64,000 bases of DNA. It comes from HRBIN30 sp964534275 (GTDB lineage Bacteria; Desulfobacterota; Binatia; HRBIN30). Position numbers and translations under genes: made by a program. A model generated the notes under the pieces. The model was not told where the DNA came from. It made no database searches and worked only from the letters and a program-made list of their open reading frames with translations. Location of the stretch: assembly GCA_964534275.1 (NCBI GenBank), contig CAZHQG010000001.1, forward strand, positions 62,001 through 126,000, read 5' to 3'. Positions 17,030 to 25,198 of the stretch are shown in pieces (position 1 is the first letter of the stretch; each line of letters begins with the position of its first letter).

Positions 17030-17331
17030 CGGTTTTCCCGTGCCTTTCGCGCTCAAGGTTTGGGTAGTCTTTCTCGCATGTCCTGCTTTGTCAAACCAGG
17101 GCGCGCCCAAGGGGAAACGCGGGGCTGCTCGGCCACGCCAAGAAGCTCGGGCAGCGTAGTTCCACAACGAAACCACGGGCATTTGCGCGGCGGCTTCGGG
17201 GCGTCGTGCCACTGGTTTCCGCGGTTCGTGCTTGCTTGCCGCGCTGGGCCGGCGTTGGGCCAGTGCCGTGCATCGAGTGCACGATCGCGTGTTTGTTGCT
17301 CGACTTCAGCAGAGTCGCTAGCGTCGCGCGG
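17030..17331. other. 302-bp divergent intergenic region
   Basis: It should hold the promoters of the glpD operon and of the long HAD-to-HpnK operon. No clear sigma-70 boxes or operator repeats could be picked out. The HAD frame is open across part of it, so an earlier start of that gene is possible. Confidence 0.4.
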
Positions 17332-18024
17332 GTGCACGTACGCGCGGTCACGCTGGATTTTGGTGGAACGCTGGACGGCCAGGAACATTGGCGAGAACGA
17401 TTTTGGCGTCTGGTGCGTGCGGCCGGTCTCGAACCGAGTTGGGATGATTTCGCTGCGGCCTTTGGTGCCGCCACGCGGGCCGCATACGCAGAAGATCGCC
17501 TTCAGCGGGCTGGGTTAGACGAGCTCGTGCGCTACCACTTCGCAGCGCAGCTACAGGCGTTGGGGATTCCGTGGACTTCCACTGCCGAAACGATTGCGGC
17601 GAAGTTTGCAAGCAGCGTGCGGAACGCGCTGGCCTTGCACAAGCCACTGTTGGAGCACTGGTGCCACCGGGTGCGGCTCGGGGTGATTTCGAACTTTTAT
17701 GGAAATTTGCCTCGCATTCTCGATGAGGCCGGGTTGACGTCGGTGTTTACGGTTGTGCTCGATTCCAACCTGGTAGGGGTGCGCAAACCCGCTCCCGAAA
17801 TTTTCGGCTTGGCGGTCGGTGCACTCGGTGTGCGCGCTGACGAGATCTTGCACGTCGGCGACTCGTTGGTGCACGACGTGCGCGGTGCGCTGGCAGCTGG
17901 GCTACAGGCTGCGTGGCTTACCCGCACTGCGGACGAGGAAATCGCCGGAGCACTGCCTCCAGGAGCTGTGCGGATTGCGGAGCTCCGGCAACTGGAAGCA
18001 TTCCTGCCATGCACGCCGCAGTGA
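17332..18024 (+). CDS. HAD-family phosphatase, first gene of the head-group operon
   Basis: About 230 residues from the GTG chosen here. A longer version, up to 272 residues from 17206, is possible, but the added N-terminus has no family similarity. The nucleophile motif is VTLDFGGTLDG. The second Asp of DxDGT is Gly, as in several HAD-IA members with weak or altered activity. Motif II is GVISNFYGNL, motif III VRKPAPEIF, and motif IV LHVGDSLVHDVRGA. It overlaps the next gene by 16 bases, so it probably acts on a phosphate ester of the same pathway, for example a polyol or cyclitol phosphate (inference). Confidence 0.78.
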   Translation: MHVRAVTLDFGGTLDGQEHWRERFWRLVRAAGLEPSWDDFAAAFGAATRAAYAEDRLQRAGLDELVRYHFAAQLQALGIPWTSTAETIAAKFASSVRNALALHKPLLEHWCHRVRLGVISNFYGNLPRILDEAGLTSVFTVVLDSNLVGVRKPAPEIFGLAVGALGVRADEILHVGDSLVHDVRGALAAGLQAAWLTRTADEEIAGALPPGAVRIAELRQLEAFLPCTPQ

Positions 18025-18722
18025 TTGCTGCAGGACGTGGCGAGCGCTTGCGCCAAGCTGGATGGCTCCTGCCGAAACCGTTGGTGCCGGTGGCTGGGCG
18101 GCCGCTTTGGGAATACGTGTTGCGTTGCCTCGCGGGTGCTGGAGCTACGAAGGTCACCGTGGTGCTCAACACCGCAGGATCCGCTGTGGAAGCATACAGC
18201 AGACGGTACTGGCCACACCTCGAGTTGGAGTTCGTGTATCGTGACACACCCAGCTCCATGGAGAGCCTGTTCGCGCTTGCGGACAAGATCGACTCCGAGC
18301 GGTTTTTGCTTTCCACGGCAGATCTCCTGACCACTCCAGAAACCGTGGCGGACTTCGTTCGGGCTGCACGAGGCGACGCCAGCGCAAGCGCCGTGTTGGC
18401 AGTCACGTCCTTGGTCGACGACGAGAAGCCCTTGTGGGTGCGCTTCGACGGAACCGGGCAAATCGTGGCCTTGGGCGAGTCGGCTGCACAGAGTGGCTGG
18501 GTGACCGCCGGTTTTTACCACCTCGACCGCTGCATTTTTGACTACGTGCTTCGAGCCCGAGCGGCAGGGCTGACTTCCCTCCGCAGCTTCTTTGCATTGT
18601 TGTTGGATTCGGGACTCGAACTCCGAGCCTTGCCCGTAGGCCCGTGCGTGGATGTCGACCGCCCCGAAGACGTACGCTCCGCGACGGAGTTCGTCGAGCT
18701 TCAGTACCGCATCGATGCCTGA
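18009..18722 (+). CDS. sugar/polyol-1-phosphate nucleotidyltransferase
   Basis: A 237-residue nucleotidyltransferase. AAVIAAGRGERL with LLPKPLVPVAG is the intact GxGxRL...PKPL NTP loop, and the STADLLT segment supplies the metal-binding Asp. Members of this branch activate sugar-, choline- or inositol-1-phosphates with CTP or UTP. The CDP-alcohol phosphotransferase in the same operon suggests it makes a CDP-activated polyol or inositol (inference). The ATG overlaps the upstream HAD gene by 16 bases and the next start by 8 bases. The longer open frame upstream is not needed for the fold. Confidence 0.85.
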   Translation: MHAAVIAAGRGERLRQAGWLLPKPLVPVAGRPLWEYVLRCLAGAGATKVTVVLNTAGSAVEAYSRRYWPHLELEFVYRDTPSSMESLFALADKIDSERFLLSTADLLTTPETVADFVRAARGDASASAVLAVTSLVDDEKPLWVRFDGTGQIVALGESAAQSGWVTAGFYHLDRCIFDYVLRARAAGLTSLRSFFALLLDSGLELRALPVGPCVDVDRPEDVRSATEFVELQYRIDA

Positions 18723-19518
18723 CTTCGTTTGTGTCTTGCGAGAGCCTGAGTACTCTCCGGGGAAGGTGGAGGACGATGCGGCCATCTTGCTGGCCGTAGC
18801 CGCGCTCCTCAGACGCGAGCGGTACGCAGTGGATGTGCTGGATCCGCGCAACCGACGCTGGCCGCGACTGCAACCGCGCACGGTGGTGTTGACCATGGCT
18901 CAAGGCGAGCATGCGTTGGAACGCCTTTTGGAGTGGGAGTCCCGCGGAATCAGGGTCATGAATTCTGTCGAGGCAGTGCGAAACTGCCACCGCCAGCGTA
19001 CGGTCCAACTGATGGAAGCCGCCGGCGTGGCTTGGCCGACAACGGTGGTTGTGTCCACTGCAGCGCGCAAGCTTCCTTCTTGGCTCGATTGCGAAGGGGG
19101 ATGGGTCAAACGTGGAGACGTGCACGCCATGCAAGAAGGAGACGTACGGTTCGTACGGGGCTCCGAGGATGCGTTGCGGGTTCTGCGCAATTTACGCGCT
19201 CGGGGGATTCGCACGGCGGTACTCCAGCAGCACGCTGCCGGTCGGGTGGTAAAGTTTTACGGTGTGGCGGAGCGTTTCTTTTTCGTTGCCCATCCTGGCC
19301 CCCTGCCTGTAGGCGAACAGCGTGCACTGGCTGCACTGGCTCGGCGTGCTGCTCGCGTGTCCGGGTTGGAAATGTTCGGAGGCGACTGCGTCATCGGGGC
19401 TTCAGGGTCCTGTCAATTGATTGACTTGAACGATTGGCCTAGCTACGCAGCGTGCCGCCAGCGAGCGGCAGAGGCCATTGCCGCCCATGCTCGAGCTGAA
19501 AAGGCCAAGGTCGCGTGA
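18715..19518 (+). CDS. ATP-grasp enzyme resembling inositol-phosphate kinase (ITPK) fold
   Basis: 267 residues with a divergent ATP-grasp domain. GGWVKRGDVHAMQEGD resembles the lysine-bearing nucleotide loop. VLQQHAAGRVVKFYGV looks like the ITPK/ATP-grasp hinge 'NH..vLyKvyvvG'. The metal-binding end is DCVIGASGSCQLIDLNDWP (Asp...Asp-x-Asn). Such enzymes ligate amino acids or amines to carboxylates or phosphorylate inositol phosphates, and the exact reaction cannot be read here. It overlaps both neighbours in the operon (8 bases and GTGA), so it is a pathway component. Assignment to ITPK rather than a RimK-like ligase is tentative. Confidence 0.6.
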   Translation: MPDFVCVLREPEYSPGKVEDDAAILLAVAALLRRERYAVDVLDPRNRRWPRLQPRTVVLTMAQGEHALERLLEWESRGIRVMNSVEAVRNCHRQRTVQLMEAAGVAWPTTVVVSTAARKLPSWLDCEGGWVKRGDVHAMQEGDVRFVRGSEDALRVLRNLRARGIRTAVLQQHAAGRVVKFYGVAERFFFVAHPGPLPVGEQRALAALARRAARVSGLEMFGGDCVIGASGSCQLIDLNDWPSYAACRQRAAEAIAAHARAEKAKVA

Positions 19519-20879
19519 AAGTCCGGAGTTTATCGGAAGAAGTTTCCCAGGGGTGCGGGACCGTACCTGGTCCCCGTTCGCAAGCGCTGGTTGCCGAGGA
19601 GCAGCGATACTTAGCTCCGGGCATTCAGCGGATCGCGCAGCTCGCGCGTCTGGCCTTTAGTCATGGCGAGGGCTGCCGACTGGTCGATGTCGATGGCAAC
19701 ACGTATTTAGATTTCTTTGCTGGTGTGGGGGTGGCGAGCTTAGGGCACGCGCACCCGCGGTTTACAACGGCGGTGCGCGAACAACTCGAGCGGCTGATCG
19801 TTGGGAGCTTCACCAGCCGAGCTCGCCTGCGCTTATTGCGACTGTTGGCGGAGATCGCTCCGGTGCCCGAAGCCCGCACGCAACTGTACAGCGGGGGCGC
19901 GGAAGCTGTGGAAGCAGCGATCCGTCTGGCAAAAGCGTACACGAAGAAATTCGAGGTGGTGGGCTTTTGGGGTGGATTCCATGGCAAGACTGGCGGCGTG
20001 ATGGGATTGATCGGCGACACCTGGAAGCAGCACTGGGGGCCGTTGGCTCCGGGGACTCACTTGGTGCCCTACGCCGATTGCTATCGCTGCGCGTTCCAGA
20101 TGCAGTACCCGAGCTGCGGCTTGTTTTGCTTGGAGTTTGCTCGCCGCTCCATTCGGACGAGCACTGCCGGGGCTGTTGCGGCAATTGTCGTGGAGCCGAT
20201 GCAAGGCACCGCAGGCAATGTGGTACCACCGCCGGAGTTTCTCCCGGGGGTGGCGGAGATTGCGCGCGAGTTCGATGCCTTGCTGATTTGCGACGAGATG
20301 ATCACTGGGTTTGGACGCACTGGAAAAATGTTTGGCTGCGAGCACACGGCAACGGTTCCGGACGTGCTCACGATTGGAAAAGGGTTTGGCAACGGCTTTC
20401 CGGTCAGCGGCTTGGTCGCGAGTGCGGAAGTGGTGCAAGCCGAACCTTTTTCCAAGCCGAGTGCTTCGTCGTCGAGTTACGGAGGGAATCCGCTAGCAGC
20501 CAGTGCGGCGTTGGCCACTGTAGAAACCGTGATCGAGGAACACCTGGTCGAGAACGCAGACCGAGTTGGCGCAGTATTGCTGGAGGGACTGCGAGGTTTG
20601 CAAGAGAAGTATCCGTTCATCGGTGATGTGCGTGGGCGCGGGCTGCTGATCGGACTCGATTTGGTGCAGGACCGGCGCACGAAGGAGCCACTACCCAGTG
20701 CTTTGACGGAGCGGTTCTTCTTGGCAGCTTTGCGGCGTGGGCTGTTGCTGATGGGTTACTTTTCGCGCGTGCGGATCAATCCTCCCCTGATTCTAACGGA
20801 AGACGAGGCCCAGGAGGGCGTGGCGATCCTCGACGAAGCCTGCGCGGAAATCGCTCCCTTGGTGCGAGGACATTCATGA
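19515..20879 (+). CDS. class III pyridoxal-phosphate aminotransferase
   Basis: A 454-residue aminotransferase of the GABA/ornithine/glutamate-1-semialdehyde type. LVDVDGNTYLDFFAGVGV opens the fold, YSGGAEAVEAAIRLAK binds PLP phosphate, LICDEMITGFGRTG is the Asp motif, and the Schiff-base Lys lies in LTIGKGFGNGFPVSG. A Cys-rich insert (YADCYRCAF, YPSCGLFC) is like that of some GABA-aminotransferase relatives. The GTG start overlaps the ATP-grasp stop (GTGA). With the Gfo/Idh dehydrogenase next to it, it could aminate a keto-polyol or keto-inositol to an amino derivative, as in aminocyclitol pathways (inference). Confidence 0.9.
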   Translation: MKVRSLSEEVSQGCGTVPGPRSQALVAEEQRYLAPGIQRIAQLARLAFSHGEGCRLVDVDGNTYLDFFAGVGVASLGHAHPRFTTAVREQLERLIVGSFTSRARLRLLRLLAEIAPVPEARTQLYSGGAEAVEAAIRLAKAYTKKFEVVGFWGGFHGKTGGVMGLIGDTWKQHWGPLAPGTHLVPYADCYRCAFQMQYPSCGLFCLEFARRSIRTSTAGAVAAIVVEPMQGTAGNVVPPPEFLPGVAEIAREFDALLICDEMITGFGRTGKMFGCEHTATVPDVLTIGKGFGNGFPVSGLVASAEVVQAEPFSKPSASSSSYGGNPLAASAALATVETVIEEHLVENADRVGAVLLEGLRGLQEKYPFIGDVRGRGLLIGLDLVQDRRTKEPLPSALTERFFLAALRRGLLLMGYFSRVRINPPLILTEDEAQEGVAILDEACAEIAPLVRGHS

Positions 20880-21898
20880 CGCCGCAGTGGCGCGGAGCCA
20901 TCGTCGGATTCGGTCAAGTTGCCTCCCAGGGCCACTGGCCCGCGTGGCACCGGCAACCGGACTTTCGCATTGTTGCCGTGTGCGAGCCCGACCCGATGCG
21001 CCAGCAGTGCGCACGTGAAACGATCCCGAGCGTGCGGCTCTACGACTCGTTGGACGAGCTCCTGGCCCGTGAGGACGTGGACTTCGTCGACATCGCGACT
21101 CCGCCAGCCATGCACGCCGCCCAAGTGCTTGCTGCGGCCCGTGCCCGGGTGCACGTCCTTTGCGAAAAACCCCTGACAACCTCGTTTGCCGAGTTCGAGG
21201 AGATGCAGCGAGCTGTACGCGCCGCCGGTGTGGTGTTGCATACCGTCCACAACTGGCGATTTTCCGAGGCGTTTCGTGCACTGCGCGCAGAGATGCAGCG
21301 AGAAGAGTTCGGCGCGTTGCATTCCATTACGTTGGAGACTTTACGTGCCGGTTGTGCTCCGGGGGCTGGTGGTCTCTGGCGGCTAGATGCTGGGCTTGCC
21401 GGAGGAGGGATTTTGGTCGACCACGGCTGGCACGCGTTTTACTTGATGGCGGAACTGGCGGGCGAGCCACCGCGTACCATATCGGCCTCGGTGGAACGCC
21501 AGCGCTATCTGGACGCGCCCGTGGAAGACACGGCGCGCTGCCGACTGGCTTTTTCTTCTTGCGTCGGGAAGATTCATCTCACGTGGGCTGCCACCACGCG
21601 GCGGACTGTGTGGCACATCGCGGCCGAGCATGGGGAATTGCGGCTGGAAAACTCGCGCTTGTTCGTACGAGGGCGTAAGCGCGAGCGCCAACTCGAGCTC
21701 CCGTCTCCTGCGGTGGGTTCCCATCATCCGGATTGGTTCGACGGCGTGATCGGAGAGTTTCGCTCGGCTTTGCGAGCTCCCGAGTTGACGGTGGGAAACA
21801 TCCGCGAAGCCGGCTTGTGCGTCGCTTTGTTGGAACACGCATATCGGTCGGCCGAGGAAAACGGACGCACGTTGTCTGTGCAGCTTCCGCGCGTATGA
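20876..21898 (+). CDS. Gfo/Idh/MocA-family NAD(P)-dependent oxidoreductase
   Basis: A 340-residue dehydrogenase. The N-terminal Rossmann domain starts AIVGFGQVASQGHWPAW with VCEPDP at the end of beta-2. EDVDFVDIATPPAMHA and VLCEKPLTTS contain the conserved catalytic EKP Lys motif. The C-terminal half has the family's open beta-sheet, with the catalytic His region GGILVDHGWHAFYLM. Members oxidise or reduce sugars and cyclitols, including myo-inositol. ATGA overlap with the aminotransferase stop places the two steps together (oxidation followed by amination). Confidence 0.88.
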   Translation: MTPQWRGAIVGFGQVASQGHWPAWHRQPDFRIVAVCEPDPMRQQCARETIPSVRLYDSLDELLAREDVDFVDIATPPAMHAAQVLAAARARVHVLCEKPLTTSFAEFEEMQRAVRAAGVVLHTVHNWRFSEAFRALRAEMQREEFGALHSITLETLRAGCAPGAGGLWRLDAGLAGGGILVDHGWHAFYLMAELAGEPPRTISASVERQRYLDAPVEDTARCRLAFSSCVGKIHLTWAATTRRTVWHIAAEHGELRLENSRLFVRGRKRERQLELPSPAVGSHHPDWFDGVIGEFRSALRAPELTVGNIREAGLCVALLEHAYRSAEENGRTLSVQLPRV

Positions 21899-23193
21899 CT
21901 GGCCCCCGTACGGCAGTGCGGAACTTGCTGGTGCTTCCTCCGAAGTGGGGGAGCTTCCAACGCGTTGCTGGCTTGGGCGTCCTGCAGCGCACGTTGTTGG
22001 CCGCCATGCGGGCGGGCTTTGTCCGCATGGTCGTATGGGCTCCGACAGGCTCCGCAGAAATCCTCGAACTCCGGCGCGAAGATAACCGCTTGGCATCGTT
22101 GGAGGTGGCCAACGAAGTGCCGGCGTCCTCCGAAGCTTGGGCAGTAGTGCGCAGCGATTGGGTCTTTTCCCCAGGCGTCTTGAACCGCTTGCGGGAAGGC
22201 TTTGCGGAGGGGGTCCAGCTCCTCGCAGCTGGTGGCGTTCCCGTGGGTGCGGTGGGCTCGGGAGAGGTTCTCCTCGCCGCTCTCGCTGCGGGCGAAGAGC
22301 AGTTTTGGTCCGACCGATCTTTGCAACGAGCAGCAGTGCGTGCGATTGGCAGCGACGAGGTTGCGATTCCCATCACGAGTCCTGCCGCCATCGCGGAAGC
22401 GGAAAAAGCCCTGAGCCGGAAAATTTGGCTCGACACGGCGGAGACCGACGGTGTTCTGGCGCACTGGGTGGATCGTCGTTTGTCGCTGCGAATGAGCTGC
22501 TACCTCGTGCGCCTCCGATGGTTGCGGCCAAACCACCTGACCGTGTTTGGCACCTGCCTGGGTTTGCTGGCAGCCTATTTGTTCGCCCGTGGGAGCTACG
22601 CGGCAGGTTGCGGCGGCGCAGTGCTCTTTTGGGTGGCCTGCGTGCTGGACGGTTGCGACGGAGAAGTGGCGCGTTTGACGTATCGCGACTCGGCTTGGGG
22701 CAAAGTGTTCGATGTGACTACGGATAACGTGGTCCACGCCGCGATTTTCTTGGGCATTGGTTTGGGTTCGTTACGCGCGCACCCCGCAACCGTGCCGCTT
22801 TGGTTGCCTGGTTTCCTTCTCGGCGGATTGGCCTTTGCGGGAGTAGCAAGTTACGTGTTTTTGCATCGCCGGCCGGCTGTGGAGCTTGCGAACGGGAACG
22901 CTGTGCAAGGGCAGTGGTTCGAGAGCGCATTGGAAGGCTTGATGAATCGGGACTTCTCCTACCTGCTGGTCGTTCTCGGGTTGGTCGACCGCCTCCATTG
23001 GTTCCTTTGGGGAGCGGCAATTGGTTCGTACATGGTTGGCGCGATGGCGTTGGTGCTGGCGGCGCGTGCGAACTGCCGGCACGAGGTGCCAACAAGGCAA
23101 TCCCATCCGCCGTGGGAAGAAGCGCCGATTTGGGAAGATGTGGGCTCGCGAAATCGTGCGCCCTGTGTGTTCGATCCAAGCAGCGAACAGTGA
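21895..23193 (+). CDS. CDP-alcohol phosphotransferase with degenerate N-terminal nucleotidyltransferase-like domain
   Basis: 432 residues in two parts. Residues about 1-190 look like an eroded nucleotidyltransferase: GLGVLQRTLLAAMRAGF and SDWVFSPGVL align with that fold, but the GxGxRL loop is missing (LLVLPPKWGSFQR). Residues about 200-410 are a membrane CDP-alcohol phosphotransferase with the complete motif DGCDGEVAR, eight residues, then GKVFDVTTD. The PNHLT and membrane helices match the family. The layout resembles bifunctional inositol-1-P cytidylyltransferase/DIPP synthases, with the active cytidylyltransferase probably supplied by the separate gene at 18009. ATGA overlap with the upstream stop. 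It should join a polyol-phosphate to an alcohol acceptor in the inner membrane. Confidence 0.85.
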   Translation: MTGPRTAVRNLLVLPPKWGSFQRVAGLGVLQRTLLAAMRAGFVRMVVWAPTGSAEILELRREDNRLASLEVANEVPASSEAWAVVRSDWVFSPGVLNRLREGFAEGVQLLAAGGVPVGAVGSGEVLLAALAAGEEQFWSDRSLQRAAVRAIGSDEVAIPITSPAAIAEAEKALSRKIWLDTAETDGVLAHWVDRRLSLRMSCYLVRLRWLRPNHLTVFGTCLGLLAAYLFARGSYAAGCGGAVLFWVACVLDGCDGEVARLTYRDSAWGKVFDVTTDNVVHAAIFLGIGLGSLRAHPATVPLWLPGFLLGGLAFAGVASYVFLHRRPAVELANGNAVQGQWFESALEGLMNRDFSYLLVVLGLVDRLHWFLWGAAIGSYMVGAMALVLAARANCRHEVPTRQSHPPWEEAPIWEDVGSRNRAPCVFDPSSEQ

Positions 23194-23250
23194 CAGGCCC
23201 TGGAGCGGGGATTGGCCAGGAGGCAGGTTTCGGCAACTGGGCCTTCGAAG

Positions 23251-24303
23251 ATGCTCGTGAAGCGATCGGTAAACCAAAGCGATCCCCCCTCGATCCGGCT
23301 CGCCGGTAGCTCTGCGATCGTTCGTTGGCTCGAGCGCGTGTTGGGGGTTCTTGGTGCCGGCTTGTTTGCCTGGCTGTTGTATCGCTTTGGCATCGGCAAC
23401 CTCGAGGAGAACCTGCGTCTCGCTGGTTGGGGGCTGCTGCTCGTAGTGGGCCAAGAGATCCTTGCGTTTCTCGCGAACACCGGGGGCTGGTATTGGTCGT
23501 TTCCCCGCGCCGCCCGCACGCCGCCCTTCTCCCAACTGCTTCGCGCTCGCATTGCGGGCGATGCGTTTAACTACGTCACTCCGACGGCCTCGCTTGGAGG
23601 CGAGTTCGTCCGCTTCCGCATGTTGGGCGGCGTGGCCGGCCGCGTGCAGGTTGCAGCGTCGTTGAGCGTTGCCAAGGTGGCGCAGACCTTGGGACAGGTT
23701 GCCTTCATTTTGTTCGGGCTTGCCTACGTGGCGACCGAGTTCGCGGTGCCGCCCGCGGTTACCCTGGGTGCGTGGAGCATGGTGGGGGTGTTCGTGATTG
23801 CTTGCGGCGGTTTCGTTTGGTGGCAGCGTCGCGGGATGTTCGGGCCCCTGTTGCGGGTGGCGCAGTGGTTTGGCTGGCTGCAGTCGCCGGAACACGCAGG
23901 CCGGGTAGAGCGGCTCGATCGCGAAATTCGCGCGCTGCACCACGACGGAATCCGATTTTGGCTTGCCGTTTCTTCCTTTGCCGTGGGCTGGGCCCTGGGC
24001 ATCCTCGAAATGTACATTGTGTTGTGGCTGCTAGACCTGCCTCGCAGCTTTGCCTTGGCGACTGCGATCGAAGTATTTTCGGCCACCCTCGACGGGATCT
24101 TGTTTTTCGTCCCGGGGAAATTGGGGACCCAAGAAGGAGGCAAGGTGTTGATTTTTTCGATTCTCTCGTTGGACCCTGCCAAGGGGTTGGCTGCGGGAGT
24201 GTTCCGTCGCATCCGAGAACTCGTCTGGGCAGGGATTGGGCTGGCGCTGTGGTGGAAGGCGCAGTGGGCGACGCCGCGCGCCGTGGCGCCGCAAACACGC
24301 TAA
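23251..24303 (+). CDS. HpnL-like integral membrane protein (UPF0104 / LPG-synthase TM family)
   Basis: A 350-residue polytopic membrane protein of the lysylphosphatidylglycerol-synthase transmembrane/UPF0104 family. Segments such as FNYVTPTASLGGEFVRF and SATLDGILFFVPGKLGTQEGG are conserved in the family, and the latter is typical of HpnL proteins encoded with hopanoid genes. About 7-8 helices are visible. Members are thought to flip or handle lipids. The start is uncertain: an in-frame TTG at 23212 with GGAG upstream is an alternative. It follows the CDP-alcohol phosphotransferase by 57 bases and precedes the HpnK-like gene by 7. Confidence 0.8.
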   Translation: MLVKRSVNQSDPPSIRLAGSSAIVRWLERVLGVLGAGLFAWLLYRFGIGNLEENLRLAGWGLLLVVGQEILAFLANTGGWYWSFPRAARTPPFSQLLRARIAGDAFNYVTPTASLGGEFVRFRMLGGVAGRVQVAASLSVAKVAQTLGQVAFILFGLAYVATEFAVPPAVTLGAWSMVGVFVIACGGFVWWQRRGMFGPLLRVAQWFGWLQSPEHAGRVERLDREIRALHHDGIRFWLAVSSFAVGWALGILEMYIVLWLLDLPRSFALATAIEVFSATLDGILFFVPGKLGTQEGGKVLIFSILSLDPAKGLAAGVFRRIRELVWAGIGLALWWKAQWATPRAVAPQTR

Positions 24304-24310
24304 GCAACTC

Positions 24311-25198
24311 GTGAAACACGCATCGACGGCAAACCGGCGGCTCATTGTCTCTGCTGACGACTTTGGCCTGTCGCCAGCGGTGAACGCTGGCATCGTCACG
24401 GCCCACCGTGAAGGCATCCTCACCAACGCAAGCATCATGGTGAATGGCCAAGCCTTCGAGGAAGCAGTGGAGCTAGCGCGCGCGCTGCCGAGCCTGGGTG
24501 TCGGGTTGCACCTTGTGCTGGTGCAAGGATTTTCCACGCTGCCGCCATCCAGCGCGGGTGGTCTTGTCCGTGCGAGTGGAGAGTTCCCGCGATCCGCAGT
24601 GTGGGCCGGACTGAGATACTTTTTCCAGCGCTCGCTACACGACCTGCTCGAGCGGGAGGTGCGTGCTCAGGTGGAGAAGTTTCTCGCGACTGGGCTGCAG
24701 CTTTCGCACGTGGACGGCCACTTGAACATCCACATGCACCCGACCGTTTTGAACTTGCTGGTGCGCATCGCCTCCGAGTACGGAATCCGTGCTTTGCGCT
24801 TACCCTACGAGCCGATTGGGCTCACGTTACGGGCGAGCCGCTGGCAATGGTGGCGTAAGCTCACCGAAGCCGCGATCTTTCGGGCGTTGGTTCGTTACGC
24901 GCGGCCGCGGCTCGAGGCGGCGGGCATTCGCTACCCGGACTACTTGTTCGGCCTGCATCAATCCGGGCGAATGACGGAACCGTACTTGCGCTTCGTTCTT
25001 GCCCATCTCCCCGCAGGCGTGACGGAGATTTACACCCACGCATCGTTCCTCGATGACGAGGCCCGACGCTGGCGCCCGGCTCATTATGAAAGCGAGGCTG
25101 AGGTCCGGGCACTGACCAGCCGCGAGATTCGCCGCCTGATCGAGCGCCAACAAATCGAGTTGATTCGTTACACGGACTTGGGTGTCGCAGCTCGGTGA
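24311..25198 (+). CDS. hpnK: HpnK-like carbohydrate deacetylase (YdjC/ChbG family)
   Basis: A 295-residue polysaccharide-deacetylase-like enzyme. RRLIVSADDFGLSPAVNAG contains the catalytic/metal Asp pair, LSHVDGHLNIHMHPTV has the metal His residues, and THASFLDDEA the distal His. In hopanoid producers HpnK removes the acetyl group from N-acetylglucosaminyl-bacteriohopanetetrol, and the segments ALRLPYEP and GLHQSGRMTEPYL fit that branch. The GTG start is chosen because the upstream open frame is only a shadow of the HpnL tail. Last gene of the operon; its 3' end overlaps the convergent transporter gene by 31 bases. The specific substrate is inferred from family and HpnJ nearby. Confidence 0.82.
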   Translation: MKHASTANRRLIVSADDFGLSPAVNAGIVTAHREGILTNASIMVNGQAFEEAVELARALPSLGVGLHLVLVQGFSTLPPSSAGGLVRASGEFPRSAVWAGLRYFFQRSLHDLLEREVRAQVEKFLATGLQLSHVDGHLNIHMHPTVLNLLVRIASEYGIRALRLPYEPIGLTLRASRWQWWRKLTEAAIFRALVRYARPRLEAAGIRYPDYLFGLHQSGRMTEPYLRFVLAHLPAGVTEIYTHASFLDDEARRWRPAHYESEAEVRALTSREIRRLIERQQIELIRYTDLGVAAR

